64,000 bases of DNA from Epinephelus fuscoguttatus (Eukaryota > Chordata > Actinopteri > Perciformes > Serranidae): positions 33,876,598 to 33,940,597 of the forward strand of contig NC_064770.1 of assembly GCF_011397635.1 (NCBI RefSeq), written 5' to 3'. The notes beneath the pieces are model-generated. The model had not been told where the DNA came from, searched no databases, and saw nothing but the letters and a program-made list of their open reading frames with translations. The position numbers were made by a program, and so were the translations under genes. Positions 24,573 to 38,600 of this stretch are shown piece after piece (the first letter of the stretch is position 1; the number at the start of each line of letters is the position of its first letter).

Positions 24573-26608
24573 GAAATAAAGTCAACACTTGTTTTAAGAG
24601 AAACAGCACAGGCTATTGATTGTATTCTTATTCCTACTGCATGTGTCTGACAGTCTGCACCTGTGTCCCGCTGCACCCTCCATGTTTTCAGCTCTATGGG
24701 GGAGTGGGCAGAACAGCAGCTGTCCTCTCTCTGGCAGCCATACCGGATGGCTTTGGGGCACAAATCCAAGTGGCGCTTGACGCTCAGCGGCCGCACCTTA
24801 CTGTAGTTCACACTGTGGGTCCTCACCACAAACGCCAAGCACCTGACGGACAGAGAGGGACAAATCAGAATGCATTTAAGATAGAGTGAAAGACATAAGG
24901 AGAAGAGAGCTATGATGATGATGATGATCAGAGGATGAGGACTCTAAGTGACACTTATGTTGTAAACATGCTCACTTATTGGCATCGAAGCTGTGGCGAG
25001 CGTCCAGGTTAGAGCAGATGGTGTGATTGTCTTTAGAGCGGTTACTGATGATTCTAGGTTTACTGTCATAGCATACCTACGGAGACACAGGGACGAAAAT
25101 AAAAGAAGGAACAACAAACAAGAGGAAAGACGGAAACACAGAAAGACACATTTAGAGACTGAGAGGTGATGATCTTAAATGATTCATGATATTGATACAT
25201 AAATCTGACACAACAAAATGCTGTGTAAACGTTAAAGACACAAACAGACATATGAAGACTGAAATCATAAATACAGTAATGCAGTGGGACAATGGACAGA
25301 ACAAACACTGGCTACTGGTTCTTCTTGTTCGCCTGTACGACTAAGACTCGAGTTTGTGCTTAATAACAGAATACCAATAAATTTAATTAGTATTTTAATA
25401 AATGAACCAACTAAATATACATGTACATAAACAATTCGAAAAATTGGGACACTTGCTCACATTTCTATACATCTAAAACTACTTAATTCTGTATTTCTAC
25501 ATTTCAACCACTATTTATTGGTAGATGTTTGTGTTTGTAGTTTAATGATGTCAGTACAATCTGATTCTCAAACAAAAACTGACAAAAAGTAATAGAAAAA
25601 AACAGAAATAAAAATGTTGACACACATTAATAAATGAAAGTGTAAATACATACAAAAATAACACTATATTTGCAGGAAATTTCTAAATTAATTCACTTAA
25701 TGTATTCCTTGATTAATAACTAATATTTATTAATTCATTAATTTATTATTTATTTAATTACTTACATTTTCTTTTCTGCATTGTGGAAATTGTAATAAAG
25801 CATTTAATTAATTTATAATTAATTGTACAATAAGAATAAGCATTAATTAATGTGTTTATAAATTTACTGATCTATAAATAAATAGACTAAATTAAAAAGA
25901 TAATTCATTATTGATATTACAATGAGCAATGAAAAGAGTAATTGTAAAACGTATTTACAGACATCTTAATTAATCAATTAATAGTTCAGATTAAAAGGGA
26001 GCTATATAAACAACAAAAAAAACAACAGTAAATAAGTATGTCATTTAAAAATACATTAATTAATTCATTATTACATAGTTGAATTTAAAAATCTATTTAA
26101 AATGTAGTTGAAAGCTAGAAATAAATAACTGGATTTAGAACTGCACTGAGAATACTTTTATTTATTCTTTTAATTATTAATTAAATATTTATTAATTTAT
26201 TTCCAGATTTATTCTTGCATTTATGCATGTGTTTATTTACTAATGAATAAGTCAAATTTTTAAAAATGTATTTCTAAGTCGATTTTAAAAATTGTAATAT
26301 TAATTTTTAATTTAATTTTTTAAATATTATTTTTAAAAAACATTTTTCATAATTATATATGAAATATTCTTTATTATTATTATTATTATTATTATCATCA
26401 TTACTGTCCAAATACATAAAACAACTGTAAATATTTCAGTGGTCAAAACAACAACTACAACAAAGTAAACAGCAAGACATAAAAAAAAACAAATCCATAA
26501 CTAATGAATAATATATAAAAAAAAGAAGCAAATTATAAAATAGAAATACACATTATAAAAAATTAAGTAAAACAGACAAGACTTGAGATTTAAAAGGTTT
26601 TTATAATG

Positions 26609-26649
<41 letters not shown>

Positions 26650-29600
26650 TGTATAAACAGTGTAATGGCACTAACCTGACAGAGGAACAGGAACATGCCT
26701 TTGTGCTCCTGCAGAAGGTGGATGATGCTGTTCACAGGATCTGGTTTGAGGTCTGCAGTTTTAAACAGCAGGTTTCTGTCCAGCGTCCCCTTCCTCTCTT
26801 CTGTCCAAACGTCTATCTCTAGCTGGTTGTAGGCAAATGTGCATTCCTCTCCGTACTGACACCGGGCCAGAGCCCCGGACTTCAGCAGCTCTGAAACGTA
26901 AAGAGAAAACACAGCTCATGTGAAAAGTAATATTGCAGTAATATTCTGATGCAGGAACCAGAGACACTGAACTTGAACAAAGCCCGGGAGTGTGTAAGTG
27001 CGGTGAAGTCTGGACATTTGGATTCAGCCTATGTCTGTAGTATTCGAGATATTTCCGTCTGGATCAAAGTGGAGGACCAACTGACAAACAATGACCTATG
27101 GACAGACATTACCATCTATATAGTGCAGTGCTGCTAGAATAACTAAAACCTGTTGCTTTACTCAACATAATAAGGTGTCCACAAAAGTTTCTGCATCACT
27201 GCCAAAACTCAGATATCATAATAGCTGCTGTGATGACACCCAGCACCATGTGCAGAGAGCACACTGAGCCACTGGGACACTCTTCCTTCTTGCATCCTGT
27301 CAGCAAATGATTAACGCTCATTTCCTGCTCGAGGTCAGACCAGCAGTCTATTTGGGCCATAAAATACGACGAGCAATGTGTGACCTCCGAGACGTGAACT
27401 CCTCTCCCTGCATTCCAAAGGTCTGTTGAAGGAATTAGCTTGTCAACTGTCATAAAACACTCACGTATGTTTTGTCTCTGGCTGTCTGTGAAGAAACTGT
27501 CTCTGTTTGGTTACATCTCAACTCAAACTCATTTATAAAGTTTAAAAGCAGCTCACGTTGACCAAAGTGCTGCACAAAAGGAATAAAATGCTAAAAACAC
27601 ACACACACACATAAGAAGCAACATTACTGTCACTGCTCACATTTAGAGACACAGCACACACAGGCACACATCAGGACGGGACAGAGAGGACTGAGTGATA
27701 GAGAGTTACAGTAGTCTAAATAGGAGGAGATGAGAGCGTGAGTGACTGTCTGCAGGTCTTTGAGGGAGAGAAATGGCTTGATTTTGGAAATGGTGCAGAG
27801 TTGGAAAAAGATGGCTTTAATACTGCCTTTTTTTAGTTTGTCAAACTTAAGGCGGAGTCAAATATCACACCAACATTTTTGACAGGGGGTTGTACATCGT
27901 TAGAAAGGCTGCCGAGCTGGTCAGAAATCCTTTGGTCAGTTTAGACAAAAGGGGTTTTTAAATTTATTTTTATTCTTTTATTCTACACAGACATAACCAT
28001 GGGAGGAGTAAGAAATAAGTCACAGTGGGAAAACAATCCCTTGAAGTTATCAAAGTCAGTCTTTTTGTAAAGTTCTGAGACGTAATATAAATGTATAGAG
28101 ACACAGGTCAAACAAAACACACCAAGCTGTCATGATACGTCAGAGGGGTATTCCAGGTAGGAGGTTCAACAAACTCTGAGTCTAACCCTGAACTCTGAGT
28201 TGATTTACCCTAAGATGGGAAACTCTGAGTTACCGGTTCCAGAACAGCTGATCTGAGTTAGTTCAGTCAACTCTGAGTATGTTCACTCTGAGTTAAGCCG
28301 ACAATAAAAAGCCATCATCAATGGAGCTCCGACTCCACGATTCACCATGGCAACAGGTAAATAAAAGACAGGCCTCCATTTTAATCCAGTGGATGTAGAG
28401 ATATTAATGCATGTGTAGCAGACGGTGCACGAAAAACACAGGCGGCAGCAACTGAAAAATAGGAAGATTTCAAACATATAGGCTAGGCTATAGATCAAAG
28501 ACATAAAGACATGCCTGTAAACTCACAGTGTGACCCAGTAATAATATGTTTGGTGATTTGCACTTGAAAAGACGTTGAGGTTAAAATACAGTAGATTTTA
28601 AAATGTTGGACATCTATTTGTATCTTGACTCAACAGCATTCAGTGACTTTATTTCAGCTACAAATGTAGTAAATTTAAAGACACTGAAATGCTGCACCAT
28701 TGCTCACTCAGAAATATGAACATATAATCCCCAATATTAGGCTATAGGAGTTATGTTCCATCAGTGCGACCAATGACATCAGTGACAGAGATCATTAGTC
28801 ATTGATACTACGTATCTAAAGCTTCATACCCATTTTTAAAATTTAAATAATTAGACCTACACATTATGTGCAATAAACATTTGGGAGCTGCTCTGACAGA
28901 CTGACAGTCTGATCCTTGTGCACAGTGTTATAAAAATAATAAATATAAAAAGGACAGAGGTTTGATTCTGAGCTGAGGGTGAATTCTCGCTGTGTAACAT
29001 TTGAATGTAAAGACAAAAACTGAGGTCCAAAGAAATGATTGATGTGCATAAATTCAGTAACTTAAGACAGTCCTGAGTAACAAACTAATATCCAGCAGGA
29101 TTTAGACTGTGACAGATGGTAAATCTCCGCTAATGAATGCACTTCAATACAAGCTTTGACACGGACTGAATGAATGAGGAAATGAAACAGCGTGTAAGAG
29201 GTAGGAGACAGAGAAAAACTCAGGGTTTATTGAAGAAAACCTGCCAGCGAGCAGGTTATGTTCACAGAGTCTGTTACCATGGTGACTACCTCAGAGTTTC
29301 AGTTACCTCTCTTTCTGGAACGGATAACTCAGAGTTTCCCTCATCTCAGGGTTAACTTACTCTGAGTTTTCACGTTACCTGCTTTCTGGAATACCCCCCA
29401 GTTCAACTCCAATAACGACGAACACTGGCTGCCAACAGATGATTCACCACAAGAGATCCTGAAACCATTGAGAGCTTTACCTCTGCAAAGTACAAACGGC
29501 CCCTTGAAGGAACTCCGGGTAGGAATCTTTCTCACTCTGATCCACTCTGAAGGATGATCTGCTTTTCGTCTACACAACAGAATGTCCTGCTTACACTTGT

Positions 29601-32600
29601 GAACCAGGTCTGGCTTGTGAACAAATGAATACACCCCTTTGCCTGCAACATTAAAAGAAGAACTTCAGGGTGAAGATGAAACCACAAGAGCCTTTCAAGA
29701 CGTGCTCCAAACAGGAAATATTAAAGGGTTATTTGAGACGAAGCCGGACTGCTGACATACCTATACGTGGGTAACAAGCAAAGCAGGCCGGGAGGAAATC
29801 ATGGGTGGAGGACAATGGATTAGAGCCAGCAGGTGGTGCTTGATTATTCTTCTCCTTTGTTGCCACAGAAAGACAAAGAGATTTCAGTTAATTTCAAACA
29901 AAACACACAACAGCAGAGCAGGAAACACACACCAGATAATCAGTCTTACTTTGTAGTTATTCTTTGGAGATCGTATTACTGGAGCTGCAGCAGCGTGAGA
30001 GCCTGTGATACCTGACAGGAAATACATTACACATTATGTAAACATGTAATGCGAACATGCTTTGGACATGTTTTAGCTCATTTATTACAAACAAAGAGTG
30101 GTATTAAATATTTAAAAAAGGGAGCACTTAAAGTCCAGTGTGTAGGATTTAGGGGAATATATTAGTATAGGTGGAATGTAATATATAATGAGTGTAATTT
30201 TCCCGCCAGAGATGTGACGTTCCACGTCCTCAGAGCCAGTCCGTGACGCTAGGGATCAGCACGCCAGAGGTCCAGCCCCTGCCTGCCACCTGGCACACAA
30301 TGCACCGAACCTTGAATGCTGTGTTTGCAGGTAGTGGGCCCACAGGGTGCTGGCTCCATGTTATCTACTCCCCCCCAGGTCTGGCTCCACATGGGGGCCA
30401 CAGTGTCCCCATACTGGGCGAGGTCCTCCAAGTCCGAATATGCCGTTTCATCAAGGTCTTCTTGAATTGCTCTAAGTCTGGCCCGTCCCCTGGGACTACT
30501 TTACCTTGCGAGAGCCTACCAGGGGGTATTAGCCCCGGACAACACAGCTCCCAGGTTCACGGGGACCCGCAAACCCCTCCACCATGTTAAGGAGGCGATT
30601 CTTGGAGGAGTGTCTGATCGGGCATCTAATCAAGTTGCGTCCTGGGCGCCTCCCATTGGAGGTGTTCCGGGCACTTCCAACTGGCAGGAGGCCCTGGGGC
30701 AGACCCAGAACACACTGGAGGGATTACATATTTCATCCGGCTTGGGAATGCCTTGGGGTTCTCTAGGAGCAGCTGGAAAGCGTTGCTGGGTAGAGGGACG
30801 TCTGGAGGGCCTGCTGCCCCCGTGACCTGACCCCAAATAAGCGAATGAAAATGGATAGATGGAAGTTTAATTTTCTTGATGTACTGTATAATCACCTGAA
30901 AATTAATATCATTGTGTTTTCGTTACCTAAGAATGAGCCGTTTATATCTACATAGGGAGCGGGTCCTCATCCACGGAGATTGCCATGTTTTTACAGTAGC
31001 TCAAAATGGACAAACCACACACTGACTCTAGATGGAACCATTTGCGTTTTAGTGTTGGCCACCGCAGTGAGCAGCCCCTCTACGACGACGTGTCTGATTT
31101 TTAATATGAAACTGTTCATTCAGTGTTTTTACTGGATTAAATCAGCGGGTCCGTTTCTTTCAGAGAGAAAGAGACCTCTCTGTGGATATTTCGACTACTG
31201 GTAAAAACCTCCTGAACATCTGGTTCTTGAGTTACCATAGAAAAAAAGGTGAGCACATTTTAGCAGGTACTGGGCTGGCGGCCTGTCTCTAACATGCCAA
31301 ACAGTGTCAGAGGAACACGTGAAGCTGCTTTATTTAGTGTTTTTCCTGGTTTTAATCATCTGGTCTGTTTGTTTTGGAGAGGAAGAGACCTCTGGGAAAA
31401 ACTCAGCTCATGGTAAGAATCCTGAACACTGAAGGAATTCTAACCAGGAGAAGTTTCAGCCGGTTGCAATCTGCAATCCTCACCACTAGATGCCACAAAA
31501 TCGCCACGAAATCTTACACACTGTTCCTTTAAGTTGCTTGAATCTCATATGAAAATACTCCACACTTTGACTTTCTAAGTGCTCTAATCACTCTTCGATT
31601 GAAGAGTCACTCTTCGACATGAAATCATAATCACCAGTAGAGCTGAAATTGGAGAGCGAGTCCAGGCCTGTTCCCCCGAAGGAGACTGCTGGCAAAGCTG
31701 TACTGACACCTCTCACTGAGGGAAACATGTCCAGGACATCAAGGGAGTCGAGCGGATCCGCAGCTTTCACAATATTTTTAGGGACTTCTCCACCACCTGG
31801 ATCAGGCACCGTCTTTATGGTATCTAACTCATCTAGCAAATCATCGAGGGACTTTCCCCCTGCATCTAATTCTGTGTTGGACTCATTCAAAGCGATAGCA
31901 GCAGCATTTGGAGTCGCATCCGAGAAGTCATCCAAGGAATCAAGGCCGTCCAGAGCATCCAGCGCCGTGGAGGTAAAGGTCGGAGCGCCCACACCAACTA
32001 GAAATCCAGAGGTCAACAGGTCGTCGAGGGTATCCAGTGTCGCAGAAGTGGTGCTGCAGCCACCACCTGGAAAGGAGTCCAGGGAGTTGAGCGGGCTCAC
32101 AGCTGAGCTGAAGAAGGCCGGGGGTAGCTGCGGTGTCGGGGCGGGCAGGACAGACGTAACTGTGTGTTTGCTGGTGGGGGTCTGGAAAACATGGAGAGGT
32201 ATAGTGGCGTGAAGATGGATGACAATAAGGGACAGAATATAAAAAAACTATGAGCAAAGTGACACGGCTGCTCAATTTAATGATGATACACAAAGTTTTT
32301 GGGGGATGTTGGCTGACTGTAGCTGGATAAAACTACAACTGCCGCCTCGTGGTTAGATGCCTCTATCAGGCAGCCAATTCACAGTTTTCATTGAAGTCCG
32401 TCCAGACTCATCTGTAGCCATCACAGTAAATAATGCTTCAAATATGGATGTTGCTGCAAAGATTGTATTCTAAAACATGGATGCTTCACACAGATCTTCA
32501 ACCTGACAGCATAGACGATCTACACCAGGGATGTCAAAGTCATTTTAGTTCATGAGCCACATACAGCCCAATCTGAACCAATAAAACCATCTCAAAATGA

Positions 32601-35600
32601 CCTGTAAGTACCATCAGCTCCAATATTTTCCCTTTTTGTGTATAGAATTACAAGTACATTCTGTAGACGTTCATCCTTTTACAAAACAGATGAACAGCCT
32701 GCGATGTCGTACTAAAAATAAGTGCAATTGCAACACTATGTCTCAGTTTTTCCACTTTCAGTCAGCCTGCTTACATGTACATTTATCCATATATTTCCTG
32801 AAACAGATTCTTTTGTACTGAAGCTGCTGATTGACAATATTTTGCACAATGTTCAATAGCTTTAAACATGGTGACATTAAAGTCACAATGTGTAATTTAT
32901 GTGGTTGTTTATTAGTAAATAACTATTGCTTTCATAAATATATATTTACTAAAGTGTAATGCAATTCACATACAAATGGAAGCTTTCTCATAGGCTTAGA
33001 ATGATTTCTCTATATATACACAGGCAGGGCGCGGTCTGCTGGAGGCTGCCCTCTTGCGTCGCCATATTTGAATACAGTGGCCGAAAAGGATATACGCGCT
33101 TTACGTTTACCTAGAACTTGCCGTCACTGGAGACGGTTAAGGTGAAGATCAATCCGGGGCGCTTCTGCGTGAACCTGCTTTGTACTTTTATGATTCTGTC
33201 GCACTTTAAATGGAGGACCACACATATGTTTTGCCCCGTAAGAGGGAAACCATGCCACCAAATAAAAGAAAAAGATCAGATAAGCGAGGACAGGACAAAA
33301 CGTGAGTGAATATCGCCGTTGCTTATTCCAGGTGGAAAGAACTCCTGAAGGAGAAGGATTTCACAAGGGATGCAGAGGTTGCCTGCTTTCTGCTAGACAG
33401 GTAATTCAGTCTGATATTTTAAAATCATTTTGGCTTCATGTTTGCAACTACTTTTCCCTCTCGTCTAAGTCTGAGTGACGGCTACGTTTACGTGCTAACC
33501 TTATCCTAGCCTTGGCTAACGTTATCCCAGAGCTACAGCTAAATGGTTAGCCTAGCCTACAGCCTAATCTGTTGATTCTTCTCACGCTGCTGCGGAGGCT
33601 GCCACCCTCTCCTGCTCCTCTTCCCATTTGGATTGCCGAGACACACCTCTTCGCCTGGCTGTTCCAGCACCGCCTCTACCCCCTCGCTCCCTTCCTCTCC
33701 CTGGTCTTCCTCCTCTCCCTCTTCCTCATCTCTCTGTGGAAGAACACTCTGGAATCGCATATATTATAATTGTACCAACCTATATTTGCCGCACTGTGCC
33801 GCGACTATCACATAAAACGTGTTATTTTAGCATTACTGTGCTAATGCTCGTGTTACCAAAACAATTAGAAATAAAACACTCCTAACATATATCTCACAGA
33901 TAACCTATATCTCACTAGTAAGCTATAACATATCGTGACATGGTTTAGATTCCTAAATAAATATTCACCTCGTCGCTAGATACTCCTGAAAAACTCTGCT
34001 GTCTGCACAAGGCTTTTTGTCCTACGAGGCCACCATCACTTACCCGATGGGAGGGGTGAGTGAGTGAGCGCTGCAATCTAGAATTTGACCGCTGATGTCA
34101 CTGTTACTCACCATTTTTACACACTGAGGGTTTAAATATTCACTGTAATATCAGAGAGCTGTGTCCTGGTCAGGGTGGAAAAGCCTCTGAGGCAGAATTT
34201 TACATGAAGTACGCACTGTTTAACTTGCTCCTGAAATCAGGCACCTCTAATCATCCACTGGGCCGGATTGGACCCTTTAGCGGGCTGGTTTGGGCCCACA
34301 GGCCGTATGTTTGATACTTCTGCTCCACACAATCAGTACAGTTCCAAGGTGGACACCGAGATTAGTGTCACCAACTCAGTATCTGACCAAATGTCTCCCC
34401 TTCTGTTCCTGAGATATGACGTTGAATTACAACCAGAAAAGAGTTTTTGTAGAAGTAGTGACCAGATGTCAGACTGTCAGCAGCATGCATCCAAGAGGAA
34501 GCTATAAAAACTGTGTGCACGGCACCAAAAAAAATGCAAATAAAGAGAGACAAAATGTCAAGCAGAGTGAATCTGGGGTTGGCTTTCACGTTCCGCTACG
34601 CTGGTGATACTGTCACAAACATTACGTACCCAACAATTCCTGCATCGCATAACCATAAAGGAAAACGTACAACCTAATTCTTGTTGTTTTTAGAGTCTGA
34701 CCTCTAATGTTTCCTCCCTACTGGGCACATTTGTCAATAAAACAGCAAACAACTGTCCATTATCTGTTTCATGACCTCCACATCTACACTTCAACGGCAT
34801 CAGTGTGTAAGAGATAAAAAGCTGAAAGATTGTTTTCTGTGATGGCTAGGTATCCAAAGCAAGACTCAGACTCGACAGGTTGAACTCTACAGCACTGGAA
34901 TGAATGAAAAAGTATGCAATGTGTTGTAAACGAACTAAAACATGATTAAACCTGTTCTTTCAAAAATACCATGTGTGTAATGCCCACACTTTTAAAGACT
35001 TGGACAGTATCAGTGTATCACACATGCTCTCCCAGTGAAGCAGTCCTCCACAATCAAGGACTCCTTCACTCCATTATCACTGACAAAGGTTAGTTTACTA
35101 CTCCACAAGGACAAACGCAGCACAAACACATATTTCACCTCCTGCTCGTTGGGGAAGCAGTCCAGCAGGCTGTCCAAGTCATCTCCCATCAGTTCGCAGT
35201 CCTCCAACGTGTCCACCGTGTCGAGCACCACCGAGGAGACGGCAGGAGTTGGGGAGGGACTGGGGGACGGAGACATGCTGGGAAAACGGACTGAAGAGAA
35301 ACAGGATGGAATTTATTAAGACCATACACTGCATGCTGCCTGTTGTTGATGCAACATAATTTTGATAAAGGATTCAAGAGTTCACACCTGGTGCGAGGCC
35401 ACTCAGAGGATTCATACCGTTTCCTACATGAGCAGCAGACACCTGGAAGTATATAATATATAATAAGCATGTGAAAACAAGAGAAACTGATTAAATGCTT
35501 AACAAAAAAAACATTAGCTGTTTTCTCATTTGGGAACTAGAAATATTGGAATTTGGAAATTTGTTTTATTTTTCATATTTTTTTCTAATGTATGGTGGTG

Positions 35601-38600
35601 AAATGTTTAAGATAATAGAAAGTTGCCTTGATGGCTTCAGTAGTCATGTTTCCATTTGCAGCGCCTCTCATGATAAGTGCACCTTCCTGGGAAAGACAAA
35701 AACAGACCAGATATGAGAGACACAGCAAAGTGAGGATCAAGTCAGGACAAATCTGCACCATGTCTGCACTGGAGTTAGGCAATAAGACAATATACGCAGA
35801 TTTTTCTTGACCATATCTACAGTCGTAGGCATTTCTTTATTATCTCTGGACTCTATTATCCCCTTTACATATTTAATTGCAACACCAATGTACTTTTTTA
35901 AGGTATTTAATTCACACTTAAATCATTTTTACTACAAGGACACTAAGTCATGATTTATGTATTGTTATCACAATATGAAATTACAAGATTTTATCCTTGC
36001 CCAACTCTAGACAGCCTCCTATCTGACTATGACAAAGCTGAAGACTGAGAAACTGAGAACTGGTTGAGAAACATTATTCATTTATTTTCTGCAGAGAACA
36101 AAATCTAACTGGTCGTCACTTTACTAACCTTTGCTCCAACATAGGGTTTCCGATTTTTCAGTCCCAGATGGACGGCCAGCTCCTGAGCGAGCTCATTCAC
36201 CTGTTTGTCCTGTCAACAGAAAAAAAACAAATCAATCCAGTGCACCAGCGACAAGTCTGAAACAGTTACCATAAGGAAATGTGAAATGTTGCATGTCCAG
36301 AACCAGTTCAATTCATGCTTATAAACACTGTTCAATCTCTTAAAACAAAACAAGAAAAATAATTTGTGTCACTGGCGGAGCAGAGAGAGGCTTCTGAAAT
36401 GTCTGATGGATTAACAACGTTGTCTAGAGCAGCCGCAATCAGAACACATTACAAGTGCACTCAGTGGAATCTAGGGTTAACTGAATCTTCAAAGGAGAGG
36501 CCTGGCCCAGTGGTTCTGTGGTTGGAGCGTGCATCCCATGTACAAAGACACCGTCCTTGCCTCAGCAGCTGTGGGTCTGTTTCCAGGCTGCAGCCCTGTG
36601 CTACATGCCATGGTAATGGTATGCCACAGTGCCTTAAGCTAAATGCTAACACTGGCATGCTAACACGCTCACAGTGTCTTTGCTAACATGCTGATGTTTA
36701 CACGGTAATCACAGTAAAATGGTTCAATGCTTAGAATGTTCACCATCACTGTTTAGCACGTTACCATGGTAGCATTTGCTAATTAAACAAGTAAAAATTA
36801 ATAATCCAAGGTCAAAGGCGATGTCACTAGTTCTGTGTGCACTTGGACATAAATAAGTGTTTGAAAAACTGCAACTGTTGACCTGCTGGTCATCCTCAAA
36901 TAAATTTAGGAGATTTCATGGGGATTCATCCTAACAGAAAAATTAATATTATTATATATAATTACACTATGATATTGCATCTGTTTACTCTGGTACAAAG
37001 AAGCATTTCACTTTAAGGGCCAGCCATCACCATTCAAAGGGTCAATCTAAAGTTTTCATTTTCACCCTCCCCTTCCTTTACCAGCCGAGTGATGAGCAGA
37101 CAGTCTGTGGTGCAGTTGTAGGCCTCCTTGTACTTCCCCAGCTCCTTCAGACAGAGTGCCTTCCTGTACAGGGCCCTGCGGCTCTCCTTACACACTTTCA
37201 GAGCACTGTCGCAGTCCTCCACGCCTCGATTATATTCCCCCTGTGGAAGACATGAGAGATGAAAGTAAAGGACAGAACTGAAACATTTCGAGTCGGATCA
37301 GTTTCGTTTTTATAAGCAGCTTGTTGTTCGAAGGAGGAGGATGAAGAGGAAAGAAGAAGGAGGAGGAAGAAGGGGGAAGGAAATGAATAAGGAAGGAGGA
37401 AGAGGAAGAAAAGAAGAAGAGGAATATTGGAAAATGATGGAGGAAGGAAATGAGAAAGGAAGAATAAGAAGAAAAATAAGGAAGAAAGGAAGAAGAAGAA
37501 GGCGAGAAAGGAAGAAGAATAAGGATGCAGAGGACAAAGAAGAAAGAAGAAGAGGAAGGAAGGAGGAAAGGAATAAGGAAGAAGACAAAGAAGAAGAGGA
37601 AGGATGGTAGAAGAAGGAAAGAAGAAGAAAGACAAATAAGGAATGAAGAAGAAAAGGAAGGAAAAGAAGAAAGGAAGGATGGATGGAAGAAGATGAGGAT
37701 GGATGAAGAAGAAAAAAGAAGAAGAGGAGGAAAGAAGAAGAGGATGAAGAGGAGGAAAGAAGAAGAGGATGGAAGATGAAGAAGAAGAGGAAAGAGGCAG
37801 ATGATGAAGAGGAGGGAAGTAGAAGCAAAAAGATTGGAAAGGAAGAAGAAGATGAAGACGGCATAAAAGGAGTTTTAAAGAAGAAGAAGAAGAAGAAGAG
37901 GAAGACGATAAGGAGAAAGGAAGAACCATTTTCTGTGAGCTAAACTACAGTTTAAATAACACAGAAAACACTACATTTTAAACTCCCCTGTGTCTGTGAG
38001 GACTGGGCCTGAGATTTAGTCCTGGTCCTCCCAGGTTCGCCTTGGCCTCCCCTTGAACTCATGCTAAAACCTCCCTGTGACTCTTATCATGTTGATGAAG
38101 TGTCTCTCCCGCTCCCAAAGCATTCATGTACTGCCTTGGTGTCTGTGGTGAAATCCCCTGCACTGCATTATTTATGGACTTTCCCTCGCTACAGCATAAA
38201 ATAGTTTACATAGTGAAAAACATTTCTGACAGGAAGCTGTGATGGACGAACCACTGGCATGTTAGGCAAAGGATAATGTACAATGAGGAAGTCATTACTG
38301 CTGAATAAAACTCCTTCAGGAAGCTGGCTCCAAAAGCGAGTCAATCCCTATAAAATGCCAAACTGTACAGCAAAAAACAGTTTTGGTATCTGTAGCTATT
38401 TTCGACCATGTCATGTCAACTGTACAGCAGTGGATTTTTATACAACTCTCTCGTTAAAATGTTAAGGCTTAAAGTTTATTACACTGCTACATGCTGAAGA
38501 AATCAATACACATATTAATTTAAAAATTATTGATTGCTTCTGCTAGGCGTCTATGATCAGAGCTGCAGCCATAGCAACAAACAAAGCCTTGTAATAATGG

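Larger units (their letters stand above)
18420..29854 (-). other. zc3h7b: zc3h7b zinc-finger half
   Basis: Residues about 471-1041. In order: a CxxC-start element (ACFACYPRIG...HKC), an atypical finger with CQYGEECTFAY, a Cys/His block (VCYDSKPRIIS), a CCCH finger (CPKAIRYGCQREDSCCSAH, spacing 7-5-3), a second Cys block (CSYCWRDGLISEPDKTLKYC), a CCCH finger (CTQILEKRKCNYSGNCTFAH, 8-5-3), a matrin-like C2H2 (CRLCG...QWQQHISTEKH, 2-12-5) and a final CCCH (CPKLDGGCPDGVSCDFAH, 6-5-3). The stop lies at 18422-18420. Exon 17 also encodes an eight-glycine run. Confidence 0.88.

Noticed and set aside
31649-32212. 187-codon plus-strand ORF
   Set aside because: It is the antisense of the zc3h7b LD exon, which fits the gene in phase.
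37198-37929. Long minus-strand ORF of Ser/Phe/Leu and plus-strand Lys/Glu/Arg ORFs
   Set aside because: These are translations of the polypurine tract: open in several frames, with no domain and no start context.
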